A DNA stretch of 64,000 nucleotides from Hydrogenophilales bacterium (GCA_016703155.1 JADJCP010000002.1:372001-436000); one strand, 5' to 3'. Shown: positions 51,606 through 61,884, counted from the stretch's first letter. The notes: generated by a model from the letters alone, not told the origin. Program-made: numbers and translations.

Positions 51606-52480
51606 GCGACCTGGCACTCCCCCTGGAGGTCATGCATGACCTCACGCCCGCGCAGTTGCGCCAGGGTCAATCCGACGTGGCCCGGGCGAACGGCATCGAA
51701 GCGTTTTTCCGGGATCACCTGTCTGGCGGCGGCGCCGGTCCGGAACTCTCGGTGATCCCACCGGGGCGCTGCCTGCTTGGCGCGCCGCAGCCGTCGCGAC
51801 ATTTCGGCGACCTGCCGCGTCGGGAAGTCGCCTTCGACCGGGCCTTTGCCATCGGCCGTCACACGGTCACCGCCGACGAATTCGAGGCCTTCGCGCGGGC
51901 GACCGACTTCTACTGGCGCAGCGACCTGATCCGCGCCGAAGGCCGCCAGCCGGTGATGAACATCAGCCAGGGCCAGACCGGCCTGTATCTGGACTGGCTC
52001 AGCGCGCAAAGCGGCGCGCGTTACCGTCTGCCGACGGAAAATGAATGGGACTACGCCGCGCGCGCCGGCAGCCCGGGCGACTATTGCTTTGGCGACCGCC
52101 TCACCTGCGGCGACGCCAATATTCAGACATTCCAAGCCACGGGCGCGGCGGTCAGGGGCTGGAAGCGCTTCCTGCCGTTCTGCGCGCCGATGAACCGGGC
52201 CGTCGAAGTCGCCACCTATCCGGCGAATATCTGGGGGCTGTACGAGGTGCACGGCAATGTCTGGGAATTGACCTCGGATATCTGGCACGGTCCGCTTAGC
52301 CCGCGCCCGGAAGATCCACAGAACCGGAGCGATGCGTGGATCGTTGTCAAAGGTGGCTCCTGGTTCGAAGGCTTGGCCTACGCACGCGCCGCCGCGCGGC
52401 AACCGCGCCTGCGCAATGAGATCGACGTCAACCTGGGCTTTCGCGTGGTGCGTGAACTGGACCCGCCAGCGCACCCATAA
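51602..52480 (+). CDS. SUMF1/FGE-sulfatase-domain protein
   Basis: 292 residues if the TTG is used; an in-frame ATG is at 51632. The formylglycine-generating-enzyme-like fold is shown by IPPGRCLLGAP, AFAIGRHTVTADEFEAFARA, YRLPTENEWDYAARAG, WGLYEVHGNVWELTSDIW, VVKGGSWFEG and the final NLGFRVVREL. Proteins of this superfamily include FGE, EgtB, PvdO and many of unknown role. No sulfatase is nearby. Coupling to moaC suggests a link to molybdoenzyme maturation, but that is inference. Confidence 0.85.
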   Translation: MSDLALPLEVMHDLTPAQLRQGQSDVARANGIEAFFRDHLSGGGAGPELSVIPPGRCLLGAPQPSRHFGDLPRREVAFDRAFAIGRHTVTADEFEAFARATDFYWRSDLIRAEGRQPVMNISQGQTGLYLDWLSAQSGARYRLPTENEWDYAARAGSPGDYCFGDRLTCGDANIQTFQATGAAVRGWKRFLPFCAPMNRAVEVATYPANIWGLYEVHGNVWELTSDIWHGPLSPRPEDPQNRSDAWIVVKGGSWFEGLAYARAAARQPRLRNEIDVNLGFRVVRELDPPAHP

Positions 52481-52593
52481 TCAGATTGCAATATCCTGTA
52501 TACAAAGGATATTTTGACTTTTCTCCAAGTTCGCTTATACCGAAATTAGCCCTCCGGGGCGAATTCGAAACATGTCATGGAGAGGAGTCGATC

Positions 52594-52959
52594 ATGCTGG
52601 ACATCAACAAGCTGATTCATGCCGAACACCTGGCACCCTGCGAAGCCGATGCCTTCCTGGCTAACCTGGATGACTGGAGCGAAACCAGCGCCAGAAAAGC
52701 AGCACTATCTGAACAACTGGTATTGACCGAAGAACGTCTGGATGCGCTCTGCTGGCTGCGTGAACATCATGCCGCCTGCGGCCCCGCGGCCAATGCGCGA
52801 TCCCTGCTGCGGGCCATGGAAGCATCCTTCGAGCATGAAGGCGGCCGCCGCTATCTGTATGAATTGTTTCCGCGCGGCCCGATCAGTCAGGGCTGCCGGC
52901 TCGCCGGTCTGCCGATACCCCCCGGCAACACGGATCCTTCGTTCGGCACGAGCCATTGA
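52594..52959 (+). CDS. DsrC/TusE-like protein lacking the penultimate cysteine
   Basis: 121 residues with GGAGAGGAG before the ATG. DsrC-like: LANLDDWSETSARKAALSEQ, LDALCWLREHH, YLYELFPRGPISQGCRLAGL. C101 aligns with CysB of DsrC, but the usual PKPTGCV end is replaced by PPGNTDPSFGTSH, so the mobile-arm CysA is absent. Extra cysteines are C16, C53 and C62. Probably a DsrC-like regulatory or carrier variant. The canonical-arm paralogue lies 0.4 kb away on the other strand. Confidence 0.8.
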   Translation: MLDINKLIHAEHLAPCEADAFLANLDDWSETSARKAALSEQLVLTEERLDALCWLREHHAACGPAANARSLLRAMEASFEHEGGRRYLYELFPRGPISQGCRLAGLPIPPGNTDPSFGTSH

Positions 52960-52986
52960 ACATCAAACACGTTTTGGCGCCACCGG

Positions 52987-53277
52987 TCAGCGAAACCGCC
53001 CCATCGTCTTCATGACCTCGCAGGGGTCGCCGCGCACCGGCGGCAAGGCGATGTTCGCGGCCTTGGCGCGCCGGTCGATCTCGATGTAATGCCCCTGCAT
53101 GTATTCGGAGCACTCGGTAAAGCTGCGCATACCTTGCAGGCGGCTGACATGCTGTTTGCGTTCGTCAGGCGTCAGCAGACTGGCGCCGCGTATGTTGTCA
53201 CCGGACGCATACCAGGGCATTGCCTGTGTAAACTGGCTTGCCGCCAGCAGGGTAATCAGAATCAGTGATCGCGACAT
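52987..53277 (-). CDS. Small exported conserved protein
   Basis: 96 residues with a signal peptide (MSRSLILITLLAASQFTQAM). Mature part LLTPDERKQHVSRLQGMRSF, TECSEYMQGHYIEIDRRAKA, then GDPCEVMKTMGRF; two cysteines may form a disulfide. Similar short proteins occur in sulfur-oxidising and other beta/gammaproteobacteria as far as I recall; function unknown. It lies between the two DsrC-family genes, leftward. Confidence 0.7.
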   Translation of the reverse strand: MSRSLILITLLAASQFTQAMPWYASGDNIRGASLLTPDERKQHVSRLQGMRSFTECSEYMQGHYIEIDRRAKAANIALPPVRGDPCEVMKTMGRFR

Positions 53278-53374
53278 CGGCTTTTGCCCCTGAAAATATA
53301 TCGCCCCGCGTCATGCAGGGCGATATTCGATTACGGCCCGGACCGTCGGACTGGGCTGCCCAGTCCGGGACAGG

Positions 53375-53707
53375 TCAGACGCAGCCGGTGGGCTTGGGCG
53401 TGCCGGCGTAGCGGCCGGCCTGCTTGGCGGGGCCGTAGGGGAACAGGTCGAACAGGAATTTCTTCTCGCCCCACTCGTCGCCGAATTCTTCTTTCAGACC
53501 CTTTTGCAGGAAGCGCAGGTTCGGCGCCGTACCGTATTCCTGGAAATAGCCGCGCATGTAATGAATGATCTTCCAGTGGTTGTCTTCCAGAGTCAATTTG
53601 TCCTGGCTTGCCAGAAACCGGGCGACTTCATCGCTCCAGTCGTCCAGATTGACCAGGTAACCCTCGGGATCGGTCTCGATAGTCTTGCCGTTGATGTCCA
53701 GTTCCAT
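53375..53707 (-). CDS. TusE/DsrC-family sulfur carrier
   Basis: 110 residues with GAGGAA before the ATG. Typical sequence: DPEGYLVNLDDWSDEVARFL, HWKIIHYMRGYFQEYGTAPN and the C-terminal arm TPKPTGCV with CysA (C109). The second DsrC cysteine, 11 residues earlier, is glycine (G98), as in TusE-type members. It would carry persulfide on C109 in tRNA thiolation or sulfur trafficking. Confidence 0.9.
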   Translation of the reverse strand: MELDINGKTIETDPEGYLVNLDDWSDEVARFLASQDKLTLEDNHWKIIHYMRGYFQEYGTAPNLRFLQKGLKEEFGDEWGEKKFLFDLFPYGPAKQAGRYAGTPKPTGCV

Positions 53708-53876
53708 GTCTTTTCCTCGATTTGTCAGGTGGTGGAAAACGTCGTGCGCTCTGGGTGCCATTGTAAATAGTTGACGTTTATTGTCAAGTATTAGACCGCT
53801 TTTTTCTTTATGGGATTGATCGGCATGACAGCGTCTGTGCCCTGGCGCAAAATGTTGGCATTCTCGGGAGGTCGTC

Positions 53877-56800
53877 ATGCAAGCTCGTAGCCTGGTAATC
53901 GCGTTGTCTTTACTGGTGGGTATCGCCCAGGCCGCGGGCCTGGAAATCATGTCGCCGACCGGACCACAACGTGAGGTGCGCCAGGTTCAGGCGCGCTTTA
54001 CGGCGGCCATGGCGCCGCTTGGTCGGGCCGACAGCGCGGCGCCCTTCAGCGCCGAATGCAGCCACCCGGGCAAAGGCTACTGGGCGGACGAACGCACCTG
54101 GGTCTACGACCTGCCCGCCGGACTGCGCGGGGGCGACCGCTGTCGCTTCCTGCCGCTGGCCGGCCTCAAGACCCTGGCGGGCGAGGTCGTCGCCACCAAT
54201 CCCGAATACCGTTTCAACATCGTCGGCCCGGTCGTCGAGCGCAGCCTGCCCGCGTTCGGCAGCCAGCACATCGATGAGGATCAGGCCTTTGTTCTGCTGC
54301 TGAATGCCCCGGCCAAAGCGGAAAGCGTCGACCCGAACATTCGTTGCGAAGTCCAAGGTATCCAGGAAGCCATCCCGGTCATGCGAGTCATCGGCAAGGC
54401 ACGCCAGCAAATTCTCGACTCGGCCAAGGCCAAGGAGCATTTCGGCGACTTCGACGACGCACTGGTCGAAGTCGTTCGCTGCACCCGTCCCCTGCCGCCC
54501 AAGGCCAAGTTGCACCTTGTCTGGGGCCCGGGCGTCAGCACGCAATCCGGCCAGTTGCATCAGGCCGAACAGCGCATCGACTTCCAGACGCGCGAACACT
54601 TCTCGGCACGCATGAATTGCACCCGGGAAAACGCCAAGGCCGGCTGCAACCCGCTGCTGCCGATCCGCGTGCAACTGACCGCGCCGGTGGCTCGTGCCTT
54701 GCTCGATGCCATCACTCTGAAAGACAAGTCGGGCAAGCCCTACCCGCAAGTGCGTGGCGACACTGCCGAGCCCTTCGACAATGGCATCCAGTTCAAAGGC
54801 CCGTTCCCATCGAACAGCGAACTGACGCTTAACCTGCCTGAAAAATTCCTGGACGACGCCGGACGCGCCCTGGTCAATGCCGAGCGCTTCCCGCTGGCGG
54901 TCCGTGTCGGCGAATTGCCGCCGCTGGTCAAATTCAGCGGCGAATTCGGTATCATCGAACGCAATGCCGGCAGCCTGCTGCCGCTCACCCTACGCAGCCT
55001 GGAACCGGGCGCCGAGGGCACCGCCGCGCGCTTGCGCTGGGTGCGACTGGAGAGCGATGCCGACATCCTCGCCTGGATGCAGCGTCTGCATGACTTCGAG
55101 CAACTTCGCTACGAAGCGCGCAAGGACAACAAGCCACGCGACATGCGCAAGGAACGCTTTCTGGTCGCCGGCAGCCCGAACCTGCAAGACATGACCCTGC
55201 CCAAGCCGAACGGCGCCCAGGCCTTCGAAGTGGTCGGCGTGCCACTGCCGAAGTCCGGTTACTACGTCCTCGAAGCCGAGAGCCGCCGTTTGGGCCAGGC
55301 CCTGCTCTGCGTCGATCAGCCGATGTATGTGCGCGCCACCACGCTGGTGACCAATCTGGTGGTGCATTTCAAATGGGGCCCGAAGCGTTCGCTCGCCTGG
55401 GTGACCCGCCTGGACAACGGCAAGCCGGTGGACGGTGCCCAGGTCGCGGTGCGCGACTGCAAGGGCAAGCTGTTCGCCCAGGCGCGTACCGACGCCAAGG
55501 GCATGAGCCTGATCCCGCGCGGCCTGCCGGACCCGCGCGGCGCCGAATACGACTGCCCGCTGTTCGTCAGCGCCCGACTCGGCGACGATCTGGCCTTCGC
55601 CCGCTCCAACTGGGATGAAGGCATCGAAACCTGGCGCTTCGGCCTGCCCGAGGACTGGGAACAGGATGACCGGCGCGCCCACACGCTGCTCGATCGCAGC
55701 CTGCTGCGTCCCGGCGAGACCGTGCACATGAAGCATATCCTGCGCGAAACGCAGTTGTTCGGCCTCGGCTACGCCGGCAAATTGCCGCAAACGCTGGAGA
55801 TTCAGCACAGCGCCAGCAGCCAGCGCTGGTATCTGCCCTTGCTCTGGAGCAACGGCGCGGCCGTCAATGACTGGAAGATCCCGAGCAACGCCAAGCGCGG
55901 CGACTACTCGATCCGCCTGCTCGACAAGAAGATCGATCCGAAGGCCGCGCTCGGCGAACTCGAATGGCAGCCCGGCCTGGACAGCGGTCAGTTCAGCGTC
56001 GGCGATTTCCGCATCCCGCTGATGAAAGCCAGCCTGAGCCCGGTCGATGCGCCGGTCATCGCCCGCGACAGCGTCGCCTTCGACGCCGCCATCGGCTACC
56101 TGAACGGTGGCGCGGCGAAGAACCTGGCCATCAAGATGCGCGGCCAGATCGAGCCGCGCTACGTACGCTTCGAGGACTACACCGAGTACGAATTCGCCGG
56201 ACGCCGGCCCACCGACAACGGCGAAGCGGAAACGGAAACCCTCGACCTCGCCGCCGAAGCACTGACGCTCGACGGCGGCGGCGCCGGACGTGGCCGGGTG
56301 ACCGGCATTCCGGCCCTGGAATCGCCGCACCAGTTGCGCGCCGAACTGGAATACACCGACCCCAACGGCGAGATCCAGACCATCAGCCAGCGCCTGCCCT
56401 GGTGGCCGGCGGGCGTGGTGCTCGGCATCAAGCGCGGCGAATGGGTCAAGGCCGGACAGAACCATGCCTTGTACTTCCTGGCGCTCGACACCAACGGCAA
56501 GCCGCTCACCAAGGTACCGGTAAACGCGACGCTGGCCCTGAACCAGAACCTGGGCTATCGGGTGCGCCTCACCGGCGGTTTCTACGGCTACAGGGAAGAG
56601 CGCAAGCAGATTCCGCTGGACACGGCCTGCGCCGGCGAAACCGACGCCAAGGGCCGCTTCGCCTGCGAGGTCAAGCCCGACGCCAGCGGCGAGATCTTCG
56701 TCGCCGCGACGGCACGCGACGCCAAGGGACGTGTCGCCACGGCGCACCACAGCTACTGGGTGGCCGGCAAGGATGAGACCTGGTTTGCCCAGGACAACCA

Positions 56801-59453
56801 CGACCGCATCGACCTGCTGCCGGAAAAGAAGTCTTACCAGCCCGGCGAGAAGGCCCGCTTCCAGGTACGCATGCCGTTCCGCGAGGCGACCGCCCTGGTC
56901 ACGGTGGAACGCGACGGCATCCTCGACGCGAAGATCGTCACGCTCTCCGGCAAATCGCCGGTGATCGAGGTACCGGTGAAAGATACCTGGGCGCCGAATG
57001 TCTTCGTTTCGGCCCTGGTGGTGCGCGGCCGGGTCGAGGGCATCCAGCCGACCGCCTTCGTCGACCTCGGCCGGCCGGCCTTCAAGCTGGGCATCGCCGG
57101 CATCGATGTCGGCAAGAAGAGCCTGCAACTCAATGTCCAGGTGAAGCCGGAACGCACCGACTACCAGATCCGCGAGAAGGCCAGGGTGAAGATCAGCGTG
57201 CGCGGCGCCGACGGCAAGCCGCTGCCACCGGCCACCGACGTTGCCATCGCCGCCGTCGACGAAGGCCTGCTGGAACTGGCGCCCAACGACTCCTGGAAAC
57301 TGCTCGACGCCATGCAGGCGCAGCGCGGCTACGCCATGCAGACCTTCACGGCGCAGATGTACATCACCGGCAAACGCCACTTCGGCAAGAAGGCGCTGCC
57401 CGGCGGCGGCGGCGGCGGCCGCCTGCCGACGCGCGAACTGTTCGACACCCTGCTCTACTGGAACCCGACGGTAACCCTGGACGCCAAGGGCGAAGCCACG
57501 GTCGAAGTGCCGCTCAACGACAGCCTGACCGCCTTCCGCATCGTCGCCGTCGCCGCCGGCCAGAGCAAGTTCGGCAGCGGCCAAGCCACCATCCGCAGCC
57601 GCCAGGACTTGCAGATCATCTCCGGCCTGGCACCGGTGGTACGCGAGGGCGATCAGGTGCAAACCTATTTCACCCTGCGCAACGGCACGCAACAACCGAT
57701 GAAGGTCAACCTGGAAAGCCGCATCACCGGCATCCGCACGCTGCCCAAGCCGCTCAGCCTGGACCTCGCCGCCGGCGAATCGAAGGAACTGAAGCTGCCG
57801 ATCACCGTCCCCGAACTGGTGGATTCATTGGGCTGGTCGCTGATCGCCCAGCAGATCGGCGGCAAGGCCTCGGACAGCATCAAGGTCAGTCAGCGCGTCG
57901 ATCCGGCGGTACCGGTGCAGGTGCAGAGTACCTCGCTATACCGGCTGGAGCCGTCGCTGGCGCTGCCGGTCGCGGCCCCCGAGAGCGCCCTGCCGAAGCG
58001 CGGCGAGATCCGCGCGACGCTGGCCGCCACCCTGGGCGACGGTCTGACCGGCGTGCGTGCCTGGATGCGCCAGTACCCGTTCGGCTGCCTGGAACAGAAA
58101 ACCTCGAAGGCCATCGCCACGCGCGACGCGCGTGCCTGGGAGGAGGTCGTCGAGGCCCTGCCCGGCCAGATCGACGCCCAGGGTCTGGCGACGTTCTTCC
58201 CCGGCATGGAACGCGGCAGCGTCGCCCTGACCGCCTACATCCTGTCGATCAGCGACGAGGCCGGCTGGGCACTGCCCGTCGATTCCCGGGCGCGCATGGA
58301 AAAGGCGCTCGAAGAGTTCGTCGCCGGGCGCATCGACGGCGCCTCGGGCAACGGCCTGCCCGACCAGGCCGCGACCAACCTGCGCCTGGCCGCCCTGGAA
58401 GCCCTGTCACGCCAGGGCAAGGCCACCCCGGCGCTGATCGGCACGGTCAAGCCGGACGTCAAGAAGCTCGCCACCGCGGCCCTGAGCGACTGGATCGGCA
58501 TCCTCAAGCGCAGCCCCAAACTCGCCAAGCGCGACGCCCTGCTCAAGGAGGCCCTGGCCGCCCTGCGCGCCCGCTACACCTACACCGGCCAGCGCCTGAA
58601 TCTCGCCGACGAAGCGCGCGACAACCTCTGGTGGATGATGGCCTCGTCGGACACCGGCGCGGTACGCAGTCTGCTCGGCGTCCTCGACCTGCCCGAGTGG
58701 CGCGACGACATCGCCAAGCTGACCAGCGGCCTGCTGTCCCGGCAAAGCCGGGGCCGCTGGAACACCACCACGGCCAACGCCTGGGGCGTGCTCGCCCTGG
58801 AGCGCCACGCCGAACTCTTCGAAAAGGTCCACCCCACCGGCACCAGCCGCGCCGATCTCGGCAAGGAAGCTCGCCTGGTCGACTGGAAGGCCTTTCCGAA
58901 CGGTGCCACGGCCAGCTTCCCGCTGCCCGAATCGCCGGACACGCTGAAGCTCAATCATGACGGCGCCGGCGCGCCCTATGTCACCGTCGCCGTCACCGCC
59001 GCCGTACCGCCCAGGGAGTCCAAGGCGCGCGGCTACAGCATCAAGCGCGAGGTCATCGCCATCGAGCAGAAACAGCCGGGCAAATGGAGCCGAGGCGACA
59101 TCGCCCGGATACGCCTGACGGTCAGCGCCCGCGACGCCATGGGCTGGGTTGTGCTGCAAGACCCGGTGCCCGCCGGCGCCAGCATCCTCGGCACCGGCCT
59201 GAAGCGCGACTCGGCCATCCTAAGCGGCGGCGAAGCCAGCAGCGGAAATGCCTGGCCCGCCTGGCAGGAGCGCCGCTTCGACAGTTTCGTGAGCTACTAC
59301 GAGTACGTCCCGCGCGGCGACTTCACCACCGAGTACACCATCCGCCTCAACAACGCCGGCACCTTCAACCTGCCGGCCACACGCGTCGAAGCCATGTACG
59401 CACCGGAGATGTACGGCGAAGCGCCGAATGCGGACATGACCGTGGCACCGTGA
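53877..59453 (+). CDS. Bacterial alpha-2-macroglobulin (YfhM-like) with thioester
   Basis: 1858 residues. Signal peptide (MQARSLVIALSLLVGIAQAA) with no lipobox, unlike E. coli YfhM. Multiple macroglobulin domains, a Gly-rich run followed by RLPTRELFDTLLYW, LNDSLTAFRIVAVA, and the thioester motif CLEQ in YPFGCLEQ (C1404). The C-terminal receptor-like domain ends at TVAP. Such proteins trap proteases in the periplasm. The gene precedes pbpC, the standard partnership for repair of a breached cell wall. Confidence 0.94.
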   Translation: MQARSLVIALSLLVGIAQAAGLEIMSPTGPQREVRQVQARFTAAMAPLGRADSAAPFSAECSHPGKGYWADERTWVYDLPAGLRGGDRCRFLPLAGLKTLAGEVVATNPEYRFNIVGPVVERSLPAFGSQHIDEDQAFVLLLNAPAKAESVDPNIRCEVQGIQEAIPVMRVIGKARQQILDSAKAKEHFGDFDDALVEVVRCTRPLPPKAKLHLVWGPGVSTQSGQLHQAEQRIDFQTREHFSARMNCTRENAKAGCNPLLPIRVQLTAPVARALLDAITLKDKSGKPYPQVRGDTAEPFDNGIQFKGPFPSNSELTLNLPEKFLDDAGRALVNAERFPLAVRVGELPPLVKFSGEFGIIERNAGSLLPLTLRSLEPGAEGTAARLRWVRLESDADILAWMQRLHDFEQLRYEARKDNKPRDMRKERFLVAGSPNLQDMTLPKPNGAQAFEVVGVPLPKSGYYVLEAESRRLGQALLCVDQPMYVRATTLVTNLVVHFKWGPKRSLAWVTRLDNGKPVDGAQVAVRDCKGKLFAQARTDAKGMSLIPRGLPDPRGAEYDCPLFVSARLGDDLAFARSNWDEGIETWRFGLPEDWEQDDRRAHTLLDRSLLRPGETVHMKHILRETQLFGLGYAGKLPQTLEIQHSASSQRWYLPLLWSNGAAVNDWKIPSNAKRGDYSIRLLDKKIDPKAALGELEWQPGLDSGQFSVGDFRIPLMKASLSPVDAPVIARDSVAFDAAIGYLNGGAAKNLAIKMRGQIEPRYVRFEDYTEYEFAGRRPTDNGEAETETLDLAAEALTLDGGGAGRGRVTGIPALESPHQLRAELEYTDPNGEIQTISQRLPWWPAGVVLGIKRGEWVKAGQNHALYFLALDTNGKPLTKVPVNATLALNQNLGYRVRLTGGFYGYREERKQIPLDTACAGETDAKGRFACEVKPDASGEIFVAATARDAKGRVATAHHSYWVAGKDETWFAQDNHDRIDLLPEKKSYQPGEKARFQVRMPFREATALVTVERDGILDAKIVTLSGKSPVIEVPVKDTWAPNVFVSALVVRGRVEGIQPTAFVDLGRPAFKLGIAGIDVGKKSLQLNVQVKPERTDYQIREKARVKISVRGADGKPLPPATDVAIAAVDEGLLELAPNDSWKLLDAMQAQRGYAMQTFTAQMYITGKRHFGKKALPGGGGGGRLPTRELFDTLLYWNPTVTLDAKGEATVEVPLNDSLTAFRIVAVAAGQSKFGSGQATIRSRQDLQIISGLAPVVREGDQVQTYFTLRNGTQQPMKVNLESRITGIRTLPKPLSLDLAAGESKELKLPITVPELVDSLGWSLIAQQIGGKASDSIKVSQRVDPAVPVQVQSTSLYRLEPSLALPVAAPESALPKRGEIRATLAATLGDGLTGVRAWMRQYPFGCLEQKTSKAIATRDARAWEEVVEALPGQIDAQGLATFFPGMERGSVALTAYILSISDEAGWALPVDSRARMEKALEEFVAGRIDGASGNGLPDQAATNLRLAALEALSRQGKATPALIGTVKPDVKKLATAALSDWIGILKRSPKLAKRDALLKEALAALRARYTYTGQRLNLADEARDNLWWMMASSDTGAVRSLLGVLDLPEWRDDIAKLTSGLLSRQSRGRWNTTTANAWGVLALERHAELFEKVHPTGTSRADLGKEARLVDWKAFPNGATASFPLPESPDTLKLNHDGAGAPYVTVAVTAAVPPRESKARGYSIKREVIAIEQKQPGKWSRGDIARIRLTVSARDAMGWVVLQDPVPAGASILGTGLKRDSAILSGGEASSGNAWPAWQERRFDSFVSYYEYVPRGDFTTEYTIRLNNAGTFNLPATRVEAMYAPEMYGEAPNADMTVAP

Positions 59454-59508
59454 TACACGCCCCTGGCTCGCCCTGGCCCCGTGAAACCGGCGGAGTCAGG
59501 GGGGAACC

Positions 59509-59770
59509 TCAGGCCACGGCAAAGCAAGCGCCGCTAAATCCGTCCTGTCCACCTTTTGCAAAGGGGGGATACGCGGCCAAGGCCTCACTTGGCTATGGCC
59601 TGATGAGCTTGCCATCGTCCAAGCCTATGCCAGTGACGACAACGCCAGAGCACTTGCCTTCCCCCTTTGAAAAAGGGGGATTGAGGGGGATTTCTCAGGC
59701 CTCAACAAAGCAAGCGCCGCTAAATCCCCCCTGCCCCCCTTTTACAAAGGGGGGATACGCGGCCAAGGCC
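59509..59770 (+). repeat. Pair of about 77-bp direct repeats at the pbpC 5' end
   Basis: 59509-59584 and 59693-59770 share the segment from CTCAGGC, through AAAGCAAGCGCCGCTAAATC, the C-rich/G-rich hairpin (CCTTTT-CAAAGGGGGG) and ATACGCGGCCAAGGCC. Between them is another CCCCCTTTGAAAAAGGGGGA hairpin (59660-59679). The same tract family occurs at 33774-33808 and 33872-33896. Confidence 0.8.
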
Positions 59771-61857
59771 GCACGCATCGCCTGCGTCCTGTTCTGTCTG
59801 GCCGAGTCGGCGACTGCAGCCCTCGCCGCCCCGCCCGACTTCGCTCAGGTGAAAGCCGCCTGGCAGCCTTCCGAGGCCTGGCTGCTCGACCGAAACGGCG
59901 AAGTCGTGCAGGAGCGGCGTATCGACAACCGCAGCCGGCGCACCGACTGGACAGCACTGGCGGCCATCTCCCCGGCACTGATCGGCGCCGTGCTGCATGC
60001 CGAGGACCAGCGCTTTCTGAGCCATGGTGGCGTCGACTGGCTGGCGGTCGGGCATGCCGCGCTCACCAATCTGTTCAACGACCGGCCGCGCGGCGCCTCG
60101 ACCCTGACCATGCAACTAGCCGCGTTGCTCGATGTGGAACTACGTGCCCGCAGGGGCCGGCGCGGCATCGGTGAGAAGTGGGATCAGATGCAAGCGGCAC
60201 GCGATCTCGATGCCGCCTGGAGCAAGACGCAGATCCTCGAAGCCTATTTCAACCTGCTGCCGATGCGCGGCGACCTGATCGGCATCGACGCCGCCAGCCG
60301 GGCGCTGTTCGACAAACGCCCCGCCGGCCTGAGTCCCGCCGAGGCCATTGTCCTGGCGGCGCTGATCCGTGCCCCCAACGCCAAGGCCGGCGAGGTAGCC
60401 AAGCGCGCCTGCGCCCTGGGCGCCGGTCTGGATAACGCCCCGGACTGCAAAACGCTGACACAGCTCAGCCTGAACAGCCTCACCGGTCGGCACCCCATCG
60501 TCGCCACCGTCGATCTGGCGCCGCACCTCGCCAGCCAACTTCTGAAGCGGCCCGGCGAGCGGCTGCGCACCACGCTGGATGCCCATCTGCAGCGCCGCGT
60601 CCGGGCGTCCCTCAACGAACAGTTGGCGCGCCTCGCGCCACGCCATGTGCAGGATGCCGCCGCGCTGGTCCTCGACAACGACAGCGGCGCGGTGCTGGCC
60701 TATGTCTCGGTGAGCGGCACGGCCTCGGCCGGTGGCGAGACCGATGGCGTCACGGCACCGCGCCAGGCCGGCTCGACGCTCAAGCCCTTCCTCTACGCCC
60801 TGGCCCTGGAGCGGCGCTACCTCACCGCCGCCTCGCCGCTGGACGACCGACCGCTGGCCATCGCTACCGGCGGCGGCCAATACGTGCCGCAGAACTACGA
60901 CCGGCAATATCGCGGCCAGGCCAGCCTGCGCCAGGCCCTGGCCAGCTCTTTGAACATCCCGGCGGTGCATACCCTGGAACTGGTCGGCGAAGATCTGTTC
61001 GCCAACCGCCTGGCCAGGCTGGGTTTCGAAGGCCTCACCGAAGCCGCCGATTTCTACGGCCCGGCCATGGCCCTGGGCAGCCTCGACGTCACACTGTGGC
61101 AACTCACCAACGCCTACCGCGCCCTGGCCAATGGCGGCTTGGTGAACACACCCAGCCTCATCCCGTCCACGGGCCGGCAAACGTCAACCAAGGCGACACG
61201 CGCCTTCTCCCCCGAAGCCACCTACATCGTCGCCGACATCCTCGCCGACCGGCAGGCGCGCGCCGCCACCTTCGGCCTGGAAAGCCCGCTGGCCAGCCGC
61301 TCCTGGGCCGCCGTCAAGACCGGCACCAGCAAGGACATGCGCGACAACTGGTGCGTCGGCTTCACGGATCGCTACACGGTCGGCGTCTGGGTCGGCAACT
61401 TCGACGGCAGCCCCATGCACGATGTCTCCGGCGTCGCCGGCGCCGCCCCGGCCTGGCGCGACATCATCGACCACCTGCACACCGGCAGCCCGTCGCAACC
61501 GCCCAAGGCTCCGGCGCGCCTGGTCCGCCGCAAGGTCGCCCCGCCGACGAGCCACCCCGGCGCGAATGGTTCCTGCCCGGCACCGAACCCGACGGCCCGC
61601 AGTGGACCGCCGCCCGCCCACCCGCCGAAATCGTCAATCCCGGCGACGGCAGCCTGCTCGCCATCGACCCGGACATTCCCCCGGCACGCCAGCGACTCAG
61701 CCTGAAGGCCCTGAACGCCCCCGCCGGCAGTCGCTGGCAGGTCGACGGGCAGGACTGGCCGCACGCCGACTGGCCGATCACCCGAGGCAAGCACAAGGTC
61801 GCCCTGCTCGACAACGAAGCCCGCGAACTCGACCGCATCGAGTTTGAAGTCCGCTGA
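59603..61857 (+). pseudogene. pbpC: Penicillin-binding protein 1C, start obscured by repeats and one frameshift
   Basis: Transglycosylase motifs EDQRFLSHGGVDWLAVG and RGASTLTMQLA; transpeptidase motifs STLK (serine nucleophile), SLN and KTGTS; C-terminal PBP1C domain in another frame (REWFLPGTEPDGPQW to RIEFEVR). The frame shifts near 61538-61545, where one added base restores it. No start codon lies at the expected place before ARIACVLFCLAE; the nearest in-frame ATGs are 59603 and 59627, between repeat copies. The direct repeats seem to have replaced or displaced the original 5' end. Confidence 0.85.
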
Positions 61858-61861
61858 CGCC

Positions 61862-61884
61862 GCAGGAGCCCGCTTGCGGGCGAT
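61862..61884. repeat. Half REP-like palindrome after pbpC
   Basis: AGGAGCCCGCTTGCGGGCGA, the same hairpin as the left half of 20241-20293. Confidence 0.7.

Noticed and set aside
59084..59602. 5' extension of the pbpC frame into the alpha-2-macroglobulin gene
   Set aside because: It overlaps the conserved end of the upstream gene and translates to Arg/Pro-rich noise; only the part after the direct repeats resembles PBP1C.
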